Positions 1-8,203 of a DNA stretch of 31,485 nucleotides are shown piece after piece. The notes beneath the pieces are model-generated. The model was not told the origin of the DNA. It searched no databases and saw nothing but the letters and a program-made list of their open reading frames with translations. How positions within the stretch are numbered: position 1 is the stretch's first letter; each line of letters starts with the position of its first letter. A program made the position numbers and the translations under genes. Source of the DNA: Welwitschia mirabilis (Eukaryota > Gnetophyta > Gnetopsida > Welwitschiales); assembly GCA_051453625.1 (NCBI GenBank), contig JBOZIK010000001.1, positions 114,344,079 to 114,375,563 on the forward strand. The letters run 5' to 3'.

Positions 1-350
1 GCTTGAAAAATAATCAAGGCACATGCATTGAATGGGAGATGAGATTCCTTCAACATAGTATATTTACACATACAATATATCTAGCAAAGACTAATATCTA
101 TAGATCATTTCATATAAAAATTTGTCAAATTCACATATAAGTTTGTAAAGTGCATTTGTAGGCATATAAAAAATTAATAGAGCTCATATTTTCTTCCCCT
201 TTGTCATCATTGAAAGACAATTGAAGACTCTAATTAAGACAAAAAGGAGTTTCTATTAAATACAAAAAGTTGGTATAATGAGAACTGTAGATAGATTTGA
301 GTATAATCATGAAATGAAGAAGGTGAAGAAGGAAGAAGAACAAGAGGGAT
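1..350 (-). other. 3' non-coding part of a copia-like element, downstream of ORF3
   Basis: On the minus strand this follows the stop of the third-ORF remnant at 351-1012. It contains a G-rich block (190-210, read on minus as ATGATGACAAAGGGGAAG). The same kind of block follows the plus-strand ORF3 copy at 1664-1683. Blocks of this type lie between the last ORF and the 3' LTR in SIRE-like elements. No LTR start is visible, so the true polypurine tract and 3' LTR probably lie beyond position 1. Confidence 0.45.
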
Positions 351-1012
351 TTAAGCTAAGGAGTCATCAGATGTTGAAGTTGCTGGTTGCTCTTCTTGAG
401 CTTCCTCTTCATCAAAACCAAGTGGTATTTCCAGTCCATATGCTGATAGAACAAACACAATTCTATCCACCTTGTGATACACCTTTTCAATTGTAGCTAG
501 AGTTTTGAGTCCAATTTCTTTAACATCCAAAATGGCCTTCATAAGTTCTTTATTTGAGATAGTCCCATTAGATGTACCTTATTTAGTCCTCTGTTTCTTT
601 TTGGATGGAGAAGAAGGTGTCTCAAGGTCAGCAAAGATGTTCATCTTTTTTAGAAAGTATAGCCCAAGGGGTTTGGGCACCTTAACCAATTCTTCATTCT
701 TATCCATAAAAATGGATGATTCTCTAGAATTGCAGAAATAAGGCCACCCAATGGTAAACTTGAGTAGCTGGCTATTAAAAATTGACTGATATAGAACATT
801 ATAAATTTGCTTAGATTTATCTTTACTCTAGTACCAAGACAATACAAAATGTAAGCATGTAATGGAGAAGCTTTGTCTTTATGCCTTAGTTTGCACACCA
901 AATTGTGAGTGGAAATTTGAAACACAGCTATGTAAAATGGTTTCAGTTGATTTGTTGGAATGTTTGCTCTCAAATTAACATTTTTCCCACATATTTTGTT
1001 CTGTCTTGGCAC
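351..1012 (-). pseudogene. Retroelement third ORF (plant transposon-protein-like), broken copy 1
   Basis: Two minus-strand blocks (650-1012 and 351-542) and the sequence between them make up one protein remnant. The N-terminal part contains the segments SPLHAYILYCLG and INLSKFIMFYI, then LGGLISAILENHPF. A frameshift near 710-715 moves the reading to a frame continuing PKPLG...KKMNIF. An in-frame stop follows near 583-585, then the C-terminal block AILDVKEIGL...KVDRIVF...YGLEIPLGF and an acidic tail ending at 351. The same order of segments is found in the plus-strand copy at 995-1490, and parts of it occur at 3213-3338 and 24840-25680. It resembles the family annotated as putative plant transposon protein (Pfam Transposase_32 type); that naming is from pattern memory, not a search. 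Its role is unknown. The position before a polypurine region suggests an env-position ORF of a copia element. Confidence 0.6.
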
Positions 1013-1490
1013 GGGTGTTCAGATAAATTTGTGCAAATTCATGATGTTTTATATGACTCAGTTTACCAATGCTATTTACAATAACTTATCTTTTGGTGGC
1101 CTCTTCACTGCAATTCTTGAAAATCATTAGTTTACTCTTCAGAAGGATGAGGAACTAGTAAGGGTACCAAAACCTCTTGGCCTTTACTCTCTGAAAAAGA
1201 TGAATATATTCTCTGATATTATTGGTCCATCTCCTTCACCAAAGAAGAAGCAAAGGACAAAAGAAAGTACCAGCTCAAGCCAAGTGAGCAATGAAGATCT
1301 AATCAAGGCCATTTTGGATGTCAAAGAAATAGCTCTTCAAGCCCAAAGGATGACAGACAAACTATGCAAGAAAGTTGATAGAATTGTTTTTGGTCTATCT
1401 GCCTAAGTACTTGAAATACCTCTAGGTTTAAAAGAAGAAGAAGAAGAAGAGCAAGCTGAAGCATCTAAACATGATTATTCTTCATCTTAG
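995..1490 (+). pseudogene. Retroelement third ORF, broken copy 2 (opposite orientation)
   Basis: The plus-strand reading starts inside the domain (INLCKFMMFYM, then FGGLFTAILENH) and is interrupted by a TAG at 1128-1130. It resumes as EELVRVPKPLGLYSLKKMNIF and runs openly from 1200 to 1406 (DLIKAILDVKEIALQ, KVDRIVFGLSA). A TAA stands where copy 1 has the Tyr codon of SAYGLEIPLG. The frame then continues as LEIPLGL plus an acidic run to a final stop at 1488-1490. Copy 1 reads in the opposite direction and the two meet near 995-1012, so both are 5'-truncated or joined there. Downstream are a G-rich block (1664-1683), a polypurine tract (about 2010) and a plus-strand LTR, so this is the 3' end of a plus-strand copia-like element. 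Confidence 0.6.
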
Positions 1491-2009
1491 ATCTCCTTTC
1501 TCCTCATGCTTGCTTTGTACTTCATGCTTCACATTTTCTCTCTCTCATATTGTACTTTCTTAAAAAAAACTAATCTTATGTAAATCTTTTTGCCAAGTAA
1601 TGAAATCAGCTTTCTTCCCTCTCAATTTTTTTCTCTTCCATGTGTAATATTTTTGTTTCTAAATAATGACAAAGGGGAAAAGATATTCAGCTTAAATCGA
1701 AGATATTTAGCTTAAATCATTCAGATTATCTTAACTTGCTTCTGTGATACTAATTTTATCAAGTGTATTTGTGCTCTCTATGGAATATTATAACGTGAGT
1801 CTATACGATCTTTGGCATATCGAATATTGCTTACATGTTGTTAATTTTGCCTTAATGAATGCCATTAAACACTACTATACAAAGCCATCTGCAAAGACTA
1901 TCTGTTTGTTGAGTTGATTTTGCAGGTTATAGGTCAATCCAAGAGCACAAATTCAGGGCGAGTAATCAACCCCTCCATCTTAAGCTCCTAAACAGAGTTG
2001 TCATCGTCG
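1491..2009 (+). other. Non-coding region between ORF3 and 3' LTR
   Basis: No reading frame is seen. The stretch is T-rich near 1540-1640 and holds the G-rich block at 1664-1683 and the 20-bp tandem duplication. A TTTTGCAGG (1919-1927) sits before a pyrimidine-poor stretch leading to the polypurine tract. This is typical of the long 3' untranslated spacer of SIRE-like elements. Confidence 0.4.
1681..1719 (+). repeat. 20-bp tandem duplication
   Basis: AGATATTCAGCTTAAATCGA is followed directly by a copy with one or two differences (1701-1719). It lies just after the G-rich block in the region between ORF3 and the 3' LTR. Confidence 0.85.
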
Positions 2010-2024
2010 AAAAGGGGAGAGATC
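2001..2024 (+). other. Polypurine tract (plus-strand priming site) of plus-strand element
   Basis: TCATCGTCGAAAAGGGGAGA followed by GATC lies directly before the inferred LTR start. The pattern 'tcatcatc-aaaa-GGGGGAGA' before the LTR is characteristic of this copia group. The reverse complement of 24029-24050 is the equivalent site in the third element. Confidence 0.65.
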
Positions 2025-2025
2025 A

Positions 2026-3074
2026 TGAAAGAATACAAGTTTCAATGATGTTATTAAGTATTCCCATCATCTGCAAAACTAAGTCAAAATTAAGGAAATT
2101 TGAAGTTGTGCTAAACGGGACATTCGAGACTTATTCTAGGACGTCCGACCCTGTATGTGGTAAAATATATGGGGACATCCGAGTCTTGAAATTGGGACAT
2201 TCGGACCTCTTCGCAGGAGTGTTATATGGGGACATCCGAGAAGTTAACAGGCACATACGGACCTATTTGCGGGAATGTTGTATGGGGACGTCTAAAGTTT
2301 GTGACGGGACATCTGGCTCTATATTCAATCCTTATTAGGGGGACATCCAAATCTTGGACCAGGACATCCAGGAGAGCTCACAGTTTTGACAAGAATTAAA
2401 AATTACAATAGGGACATCTGGAGATAAAGAAGGGGACGTCCAGGCAAGCGAACATTGGAGCAGAAATATAACCATTGCGGCAGTTAGAAAACAATTTTTT
2501 AAGAGCCAATAGTCAAAGTTATTTAGTAAACTGCTAGGGCTTCAAGTTTGAGGCTCCAACAACTAGTTTTTGTAACCCTTTTGCATTAAAGGTTAGATAA
2601 TCATTGTTGTAATCACCTAGTCCAAAAACTAATCTCTGTGCTAAGCTTTGATACACTCTTTCGATTTGTACTATACTGTGATATCTACCACATGTGGAGA
2701 TATTCATTCTACTTACTAAGGTACTGTGGTAAAGGCATTTGTACCATCAAATCCTCTTTGATTCAAATCTTTTAGTTGCTCTTAGAGTGAGTTGTGTGAC
2801 TTTGGTGAAGGGTGTCAAATCTGATCCTTGGAGAAGGGTGTTCTAAGAGAATGATGAGGTTAAAAGCAAGTTGCTGCCCCTTAAGAGTGGAGTAGGCAAG
2901 GATTGTCGAACCACTATAAAACCGATACACATTGTTTTTTTGTTGTTTTCTCTAAGTTTTATTTTTTATTGCAATCTTGTGTGCTTAAGCTGTCTAATTT
3001 AAGTTTCGAATCATCTAGATTAATTGGAATTGAAAATAATTTTTGCAACCCCCAAGTGCCCATTAGTGCTAATA
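2026..3074 (+). repeat. 3' LTR of plus-strand copia-like element (about 1.05 kb)
   Basis: The start is set by the polypurine tract and by TG followed at a short distance by GTTTCAATGATG, which also occurs near the start of the 22865-24028 LTR (read on minus). The U3 carries an array of GGGACATCC-type motifs (2117-2445). The U5 part shows GTGGAGTAGGC...CGAACCACTATAAA (2887-2920), also seen in the LTRs at 7098-8203 (minus) and 8204-8822. The end is placed at CTAATA (3074), a decayed form of the TAACA terminus. No primer-binding site follows, which fits a 3' LTR. I see no clear TATA box. Confidence 0.65.
2117..2445 (+). repeat. U3 array of GGACATCC-type motifs with 57-bp higher-order unit
   Basis: About a dozen variants of GGGACATCCGA/GGACGTCCG occur in roughly 330 bp. 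Within it, units beginning TATGGGGACATCCGAG start at 2168, 2225 and 2281 (spacing 57 and 56). The motif core is close to a palindrome when paired with its neighbour. Sitting just upstream of the LTR promoter region, it may act as repeated enhancer-like sites; this role is inferred. Confidence 0.75.
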
Positions 3075-3212
3075 AAATTTTCAATAACTGTGGCCATTAA
3101 TCTAAATAATCTTTCTTTTGAATTTGTTGATAATGGATTTTTTATTAGGTTTTATGTTTTGGTGTTCCCTAAAAAGTGCATTTTAGTTTAAGCCTTGCAT
3201 TTGTTGTTTTCC
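3075..3212. other. Unassigned spacer between plus-strand LTR and minus-strand element
   Basis: AT-rich sequence with no frame and no LTR signature. It contains TTTTATGTTTTGGTGTTCCC at 3150-3169, which could be an LTR scrap, but the support is weak. Confidence 0.3.
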
Positions 3213-3338
3213 CTAAATACATTTCTCAAAACCAAATATTATGCAGTCAACCTTTTCATGTACTTTATCTATAGTGGTAGGAGCCTGTAGAGCAATGCCT
3301 TTCACTTTAGTAATGGCTCGTAAAAGATCTGCATTTGA
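3213..3338 (-). pseudogene. C-terminal fragment of third ORF fused to RT by deletion
   Basis: In the 147-residue frame 3213-3656, residues 1-106 are RT and residues from about 108 are unlike RT. The segments ADLLRAITKVKGIALQ and KVHEKVDCIIFGF match the C-terminal block of the third-ORF copies at 351-542 and 1200-1406. The join stays in frame. RT motif D with the YVDD box, RNase H and the N-terminal part of the third ORF are absent. The homology ends near 3225, without the LEIPLGF and acidic tail of the other copies. Most likely this is an internal deletion within one element that brought pol and ORF3 together, which places ORF3 downstream of pol in the intact element. Confidence 0.6.
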
Positions 3339-3903
3339 AACAATAATGTCTTTACTATTGTGTTTGAGGAATAAAATGGGGTTAGAATTTCCTTTTGCAA
3401 AGTTGTTTAAGATCATAAAAGAGTTGAGCCTATCAAACCAAGCTCTTGGAGCTTGTTTCGGACCATATAGCACCTTGTTCAACTTAAAAACATGATCAAG
3501 AAACTTTGAATCTACAAAACTAGGTAGTTGAGCAACATAAACTTCTTCATTTGTATATCCATTTAGAAATGCACTCTTCACATCCATTTGATATAGCTTC
3601 ATCTTGTGAAAACTTGCAAAGATTAATAACATTCTAACTGCCTCCAACCTAGCCACCTAAGCAAATGTCTTACCATAATCTATGCCTCCTTGTTGACTAT
3701 GTCATTGAGCTACTAGTCTAGATTTGTTTTGAATTATACTATGATCTTTACCCTTCTTATTCTTAAATACCCATTTTGTTCCAAGTATGTGTTTTCCTTT
3801 CGGAATAGGAACAAGATTCCAAACTTTGTTTCATTCAAACTAGTTTAGTTCTTGTTGCATTGCTAACATCCGAGTATCATCACACTCCGTCTCTTGGAAA
3901 GTT
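3339..3903 (-). pseudogene. Copia reverse transcriptase, N-terminal half
   Basis: The open part (3339-3656) has MDVKSAFLNG at residues 24-33, including the first catalytic Asp (near 3582-3584), and KVLYGPKQAPRAWFDRL at residues 61-77, the fingers/palm region of copia RT. Upstream on the minus strand (3657-3903) the reading continues with stops: FE-type acidic start, then PKGKHILGTKWVFKNK and SRLVAQ, which are family landmarks before the DVKSAF motif. The YVDD catalytic box is missing because the frame switches to the third-ORF fragment. It would act in reverse transcription inside the virus-like particle, but this copy cannot. Confidence 0.8.
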
Positions 3904-4250
3904 TCAGGTTCTAAAGAAGAGGAAAAAACACAAGAAACTATTATGTATACTTTTTCCACTTCTAGTGGTTGTCCCTTGATCTAAATTACTTACAATGTTC
4001 TCTTGAGGGTGATCTCTCTTAGTTCTAAGAAGAAGGGATGAGCACTTTTCTGTATTGCTTATTTCACTTGAACTTGAAGTTGAGGGAATACTATGACTTG
4101 AGTGAGTAGGAGGAATGATGTCATCATTAATTCTGATTTCTTTAGGAGTATCATCTTCTGTGTCTTCCACTTTTAGATGAACAGATTCCTCAACTTTGCA
4201 TAAAAACTTGTTGTACACTCTCTAAGCCTTACTAGTTATTGAATAGCCCA
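3904..4250 (-). pseudogene. Integrase-RT linker of copia polyprotein
   Basis: The open stretch 3904-4218 (104 residues) is rich in Ser, Thr, Asp and Glu with PPTHSSHSIPSTSSSSE. It is followed by RTKRDHPQENIVSNLDQG and TTTRSGKS. The pattern 'R-x-K/R-DHP...I-x-x-x-x-G-x-x-TRS' marks the region between integrase and RT in SIRE-like copia elements. The third element has the equivalent at 27960-28020 (RTRRDHLFDQIIGKLELG). The stretch to about 4470 continues integrase C-terminal sequence with stops. Confidence 0.7.
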
Positions 4251-5031
4251 AGAATACCCCTTCATTAGCTTTAGACTTAAGTTTGCTTGTTGTCCCTTTA
4301 TTTTTTAGAATTAAACATTTACTACCAAACACATTGAAGTCACAATTCGTAAGCAGTTTTACTTATTCCTGGGTGTGAGAAGACTTTATTACTTATGTAA
4401 CATGTAGTGTTTATAGCTTCAACCCAAAAATGTTGTGGCAATTCATGCTTGTTCAGCATGGTTCTTGTTATCTCAATTACAACTCTATTTTTCCGTTTAA
4501 TAACTCCATTTTGTTAAGGAGTCTTAGGAGTTGATGAAATATTCCATTTGAATCACAGTATCTTTCAAATGTTTCATTTACAAACTCTCTTCCTCTGTCT
4601 GATCTAATAATTTTAATAGTGTACCCTTTTTCATTTTGAATTCTTTTACACACCTTAACAAACAATTTAAATGCATCATCCATATTTGAGAGAAATGAAA
4701 CCTAACTATACCATGAAAAATCATCTGCCATATAAGAAAATATTTGCTTCCTCTGATACTTCTAGTTTGTATTAGTCTCACTAGGTCTATGTGTATTAGG
4801 TCCAATGGTCTAATTGAAGTTGTCTCCATTTTACTTCTAAAGGAGGACTTAATGAGTTTGCCGTTTATACATTACTTGCAAATTTTGGCTTGAAAAACAC
4901 CTAGCGTAGGACCTCCTCTTACTATTTTTTTTGGTGGAGACATCCTTTAAATCCTTGAGATTCATATGGTCCAATCTCTTATGCCAAAGGTTCACTTCTT
5001 TATCTTTGGCCACATAACATTTTTCTTCCAC
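4251..5031 (-). pseudogene. Copia integrase (GAG-pre-integrase plus core), broken
   Basis: 4849-5031 encodes the pre-integrase zinc region with LWHKRLDHMNLKDLKD. 4578-4829 begins with SIRPLDLIHIDLV, which includes the first core Asp. 4477-4683 contains IRSDRGREFVNETFERYCDSNGI with the second core Asp. A frameshift and a TAA follow in the conserved 'P-x-x-QNG-V' region. The position of the third acidic residue holds a Lys codon (4496-4498). Integrase inserts the cDNA into the nuclear genome; this copy has lost the catalytic triad and frame continuity. Frames change at about 4830 and 4680. Confidence 0.8.
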
Positions 5032-5440
5032 TTTTCATCACATCCTTACACATACATACACTTGAACTTGTTGCTTGTAAGGGTAACATTACTATAGGAA
5101 ATATTTCAAACAATACATTTATCTTTATAAAATGGCACAACATTTCCTCTGTCACATATTTGAAATATACTAAGTAGGTTGTGCTTCAGCCCATCTACTA
5201 AGTACACATCATTTATAGTTGGATTATTTCTATTGGCTGTAATGGACCTTTTACCAGTTATATGCCCTTTACTATTGTTACCAAAGGTTACCTCACCACC
5301 ATCATATTCATGAAATGAAGAGAGTAAACTTCTATTACCAGTGGTTTGTCTAGAACAATCACTATTGAGGTATCACTTTGACTTTCTTGAGCTCTAAAGG
5401 CATCATAGGCAAATAAAGATATAGAAGTGTTTTTTCTCAC
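5032..5440 (-). pseudogene. Copia aspartic protease region, active site lost
   Basis: The minus strand reads NSDCSRQTTGN near 5336-5366, where copia proteases have the active-site DSG followed by a short C-S-x-H/Q-x-TG stretch. Here the catalytic Asp is replaced by Asn and the Gly by Asp (5358-5366). It is followed by GGEVTFGNNSKGHITGK and NDVYLVDGLKHNLLSIFQICD, the usual C-terminal protease landmarks before integrase. Several frame changes were needed to follow it, and no long open frame survives. The protease would cut the Gag-Pol polyprotein during particle maturation. Confidence 0.7.
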
Positions 5441-5464
5441 CCACTGCAAGTTACTTTTCTTAGT

Positions 5465-5838
5465 TTAATGGTTAGCATACTTCCTTATAAAACTTACATT
5501 GTTGTTGAACCCAACATAAAATGATACCTTGGAGGGACAAGAAAATTGAATGTGACCACATTTGTTGCAATAATGACATCTTAGACTTACTTGACTAAAG
5601 GATTGATATTTAACACTAGGAGCGAAGTTTAGAGAGGAAGGTCTCAAGCTATTCGAATTTCTACTCCAAACTTATCATGTGGATTACGTTCTATTCCTAA
5701 ACAAACAATAAATTTTGCATCTTCAAGATCCTTTGTTAATGATCCTATTTTGTTGTTGGCTTTTTTTAATTCACTTTCTAGGTCTTTTACAATTTTCTTA
5801 TAAACAATGTTTTTCTTGCCTAGATCTATACTAAACAA
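5465..5838 (-). pseudogene. Coiled coil and second zinc knuckle between gag and protease
   Basis: 5644-5838 is a charged segment (KKIVKDLESELKKANNKIGSLTKDLEDAK) that should form a coiled coil. A frame change near 5645 leads into 5465-5647, which contains CHYCNKCGHIQFSC, an intact C-x2-C-x4-H-x4-C zinc knuckle (about 5537-5578). A coiled coil plus a second knuckle upstream of protease is seen in SIRE/Maximus-type elements. The knuckle would bind nucleic acid. Confidence 0.7.
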
Positions 5839-6251
5839 TTTTTCCTAAGTATTCAACAATTCATTTTATTCTCAAGTAAGATCATCACAATCTTGGAAGT
5901 CAATTTTAGACAAAATATGTTCATTTTCTAAAGAAGAGCAAGTATACTAAAACAACAAGAAGTTGGGGTACTTCTCTGATCTGCTACTTGAAGTAGTACA
6001 AAGTACATGACTCCTTCTTTATCACTTGAACTTATATTGTCTCCATTTGAGTCATCATCCCACATTGCTTTCAACACCTTCTTTCCCTTTCCTTTTATCC
6101 TTTTGTCTTTCCTTTTGTTTGCGCCTTCTAAAGCTACATGACCGGAACCTTTACACTCATAATACTAAATAGAGGAAGAATTTTTACCTTTATTACTTCC
6201 ACAATTGAATGGTCTCCCTGCATTCCTTTCTTCTTTCCTTTTTCTGAGAAA
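5839..6251 (-). pseudogene. Gag C-terminus with a ruined zinc knuckle
   Basis: On the minus strand, 6123-6170 reads YYECKGSGHVALEG. This matches the first CCHC knuckle of this gag type, but the first Cys is Tyr and the last Cys is Gly. It is followed by a basic run (KRKDKRIKGKGKK) and an acidic/Ser-rich stretch with DDDSNGDNISSSDKEG. Several stops follow (5840-5990). Confidence 0.6.
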
Positions 6252-7033
6252 TCATTTGAAGTTTCTTGTTAATAATGCAAGATCTAGATCTTCTTCATCA
6301 CCACCTAAGGGTTCTTCATATTCTTCTTCACATGCTTTAAGGGATATACTCCTCTTCTTTGGTGCTTCATCCTCGGGTAAAATTGTTACTTCGTATGCCA
6401 TCAGAGAAACTTTTAGCTCCTCTATTCTCATTTGGTCAATGTCCTTGCTTTCTTCAATGGATGTAATCTTCGGTCTGAATTTTGGAGTCAAGGTTTTGAA
6501 ATTTTTTCGAACCACTCTATTCTTAGGTGTCCTTTCTCCAAAACCCCACATACCATTGATTATGTTACTAATTTTGGTTGTGTATTCAAAAACAGATTCA
6601 GACTCCACCATCTTGATATTCTCAAACTTAGTACCAAGAAGTTGTAGCTTTGTGTTTTTTACCCTGTTCGTTCCTTCATGAACAATCCTGAGGTTTTCCC
6701 GCATGTCCTTGCTGTAGTGCATTGGACTACTATATCATATTCCTCAGTAGATAAGGCATAAATGATAGCACTCATTGCTCGAGCATTCAGTTGGGCCATC
6801 CATTTGTCGTTAGGATTCCATTCACTTCTCAGTTTCAAGGTAGTCTTGCCATTGGTATCCAGTATTATAGGAAGTTGATAACCACTTAAGATCATTTTGC
6901 AAATGTCTAGGTCAAGAGAGGATATGAAAATCGTCATCTTGAATCTCCAGTGAACATAATTAGTTCCATTGAAGATTGGTGGTCTGGTGATAGCTTGACC
7001 TTCTAGATACCCTTGAAAGCTTGCAGATGCCAT
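6252..7033 (-). pseudogene. Copia gag (UBN2-like capsid region), frameshifted
   Basis: The ATG at 7031-7033 lies about 44 nt downstream of the PBS, which supports this start. Residues 1-105 read MASASFQGYLEGQAITRPP, then FNGTNYVHWRFKMTIFI and a segment typical of copia Gag (DUF4219/UBN2 type). Near 6705-6720 the frame changes; both frames overlap there (6659-6722), consistent with loss of one base. The second part (6252-6722) continues with the capsid helix region EFEN-like, VFEYTTKISNIINGM and LPKFRPKITSIEE-like segments, ending in an acidic region. Gag would form the particle; this copy is broken. Confidence 0.85.
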
Positions 7034-7076
7034 GGAACTCTAGACCTAAAAACATATATAACCAATAAATCTAAAG

Positions 7077-7095
7077 CTACCAGACTCTGATACCA
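7077..7095 (-). other. Primer-binding site (initiator tRNA-Met)
   Basis: The minus strand reads TGGTATCAGAGTCTGGTAG, the standard plant copia PBS complementary to the 3' end of initiator tRNA-Met. It lies two bases inside the inferred 5' LTR end. Confidence 0.9.
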
Positions 7096-7642
7096 ATCGT
7101 TAAGATCATAATGTCACCCTAGAGAGGAGGGATGAATAGGCTATTATCATTTTTCGGTAGACTTATTGAAAGCTTAATTAAATAAAAATCTTAAGAAATG
7201 AAATAAACCCATTGAAAAGGGAAAAAACAAACAAAGAAGTGCACCACAAATTTAAAGTGGTTCGACAAAAATGCCTCTTCCACTTTCAGGGGGTAGCAAC
7301 AACCTTCAGCCGCCTGGTTCCCCTAGATTTTTTCTTAAGAAACTTATTACACCCTTCACCTTAAGGGTCTTTAGGATTTCCAGAACCCTTCTCAAGGGCA
7401 TTGATGCTTTAACAACTAGCTCACAAAGAGCACGTCGCTTTCATCCAATATCACTTCTGATGGAGCGTATGGCTAATTTGCATCAATTATTAGCTTGTAC
7501 TAACAAATGCTCCTAAAGGAGCTAATATCTCCGTAACGTACAGGACTATTACATAAATTAGATAAGAAGGAGGGAAGCATAGAGTGTTTAGTGTGTGTAA
7601 CTTTTTTTCAATGCAAGGAGTACAGTGTTCATGGACAAAAAG

Positions 7643-7652
7643 CCCTTTTATA
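7643..7652 (-). promoter_or_regulatory. Probable TATA box of the 5' LTR
   Basis: The minus strand reads TATAAAAGGG, preceded by CAACAGCTAGTTTTATG. The same 'CAACAGCTAGTTTTAT' precedes the TATA-like motif of the LTR at 8204-8822. Confidence 0.55.
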
Positions 7653-7799
7653 CATCATGACATAAAACTAGCTGTTGTAGTCTTGTGTAGAGTGCTCTTT
7701 GTCTTGGATGATGAGCCAAAGAAATCTTCAAACCATTTGCACCTTGATTTGCTAACTTTGACACCTCCAACAATCAAAATTTTGATTTAATGCTTGCCA

Positions 7800-8145
7800 A
7801 CCTGGATGTCCCATTTCAAAAAAGCTAGACGTCCTGATGTTAATCACTTTTTTTGTCCAAACTAAGAAGGGGACCGATGTCTTGATTCCAAGGGCTAGAT
7901 GTCCCTTCCTCTAGAAAGCTGCATACAGGCCTAGACATCCTTGGAAGAAAAACCGGATGTCCGCACGGATAGGGTCTACAAACAAGTCTAAACATCTTGA
8001 TGCCAAAAGTGGACCTCCCAGTGGAAAAGGCTGAACACAGGTCTGGACATTCTGAGAAGAAAAGGTGGACATCCTCATATAAAATTCCGTGCACAAGGTG
8101 GGACGTCTCAGACAAAAAGGGTGGACATCCCAAGTATATGATTAA
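7800..8145. repeat. U3 array of GGACATCC/GGATGTCC motifs
   Basis: Variants of the motif occur in both orientations, for example GGATGTCCC (7803), CGGATGTCCG (7953-7962), GGACATCC (8067) and GGGACGTCTC (8100). It corresponds to the array at 2117-2445 but is more mixed in orientation. Confidence 0.65.
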
Positions 8146-8203
8146 CGCAGTTCAGGTTGTGAAAGACCTAAGATCATCATTGAAACGCATCTTTCCACTA
8201 ATA

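Larger units (their letters stand above)
3213..8203 (-). mobile_element. Decayed SIRE-like Ty1/copia element, 3'-deleted
   Basis: On the minus strand the order is 5' LTR (7098-8203), PBS matching initiator tRNA-Met (7077-7095), gag, zinc knuckles, protease, integrase and RT, which is the Ty1/copia order with integrase before RT. The RT C-terminal half and RNase H are missing. A deletion joins RT directly to the C-terminus of the third ORF near 3338. No 3' LTR in the same orientation follows. All coding parts have frameshifts or stops, and key catalytic residues of protease and integrase are replaced, so the copy is inactive. Confidence 0.85.
7098..8203 (-). repeat. 5' LTR of minus-strand copia element (about 1.1 kb)
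   Basis: The inner end, next to the PBS, reads CGTTA on plus, a one-base decay of the TGTTA terminus seen at 22865. It is followed by CACCCTAGAGAGGAGGG, common at the end of this LTR group. Then come AAAGTGGTTCGAC (7255-7267) and the promoter region. The outer end is placed at TAATA (8199-8203) because ATCATCATTGAAAC (8172-8185) matches the near-terminal motif of the other LTRs. GGATGTCC/GGACATCC motifs fill 7800-8145. Confidence 0.7.

Noticed and set aside
278-741. Plus-strand frames of 72 and 78 codons
   Set aside because: Antisense to the third-ORF remnant at 351-1012.
351-1490. A Foldback-type transposon
   Set aside because: The arms are coding remnants that differ from each other and have element-specific downstream regions, so two truncated retroelements explain it better.
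2117-2445. Regularly spaced GGACATCC repeats as a CRISPR array
   Set aside because: Repeats are short and variable, spacers repeat too, and the context is a plant LTR.
6205-6681. Plus-strand frame of 158 codons
   Set aside because: It is the antisense shadow of gag (6252-6722, minus), which has clear family motifs.
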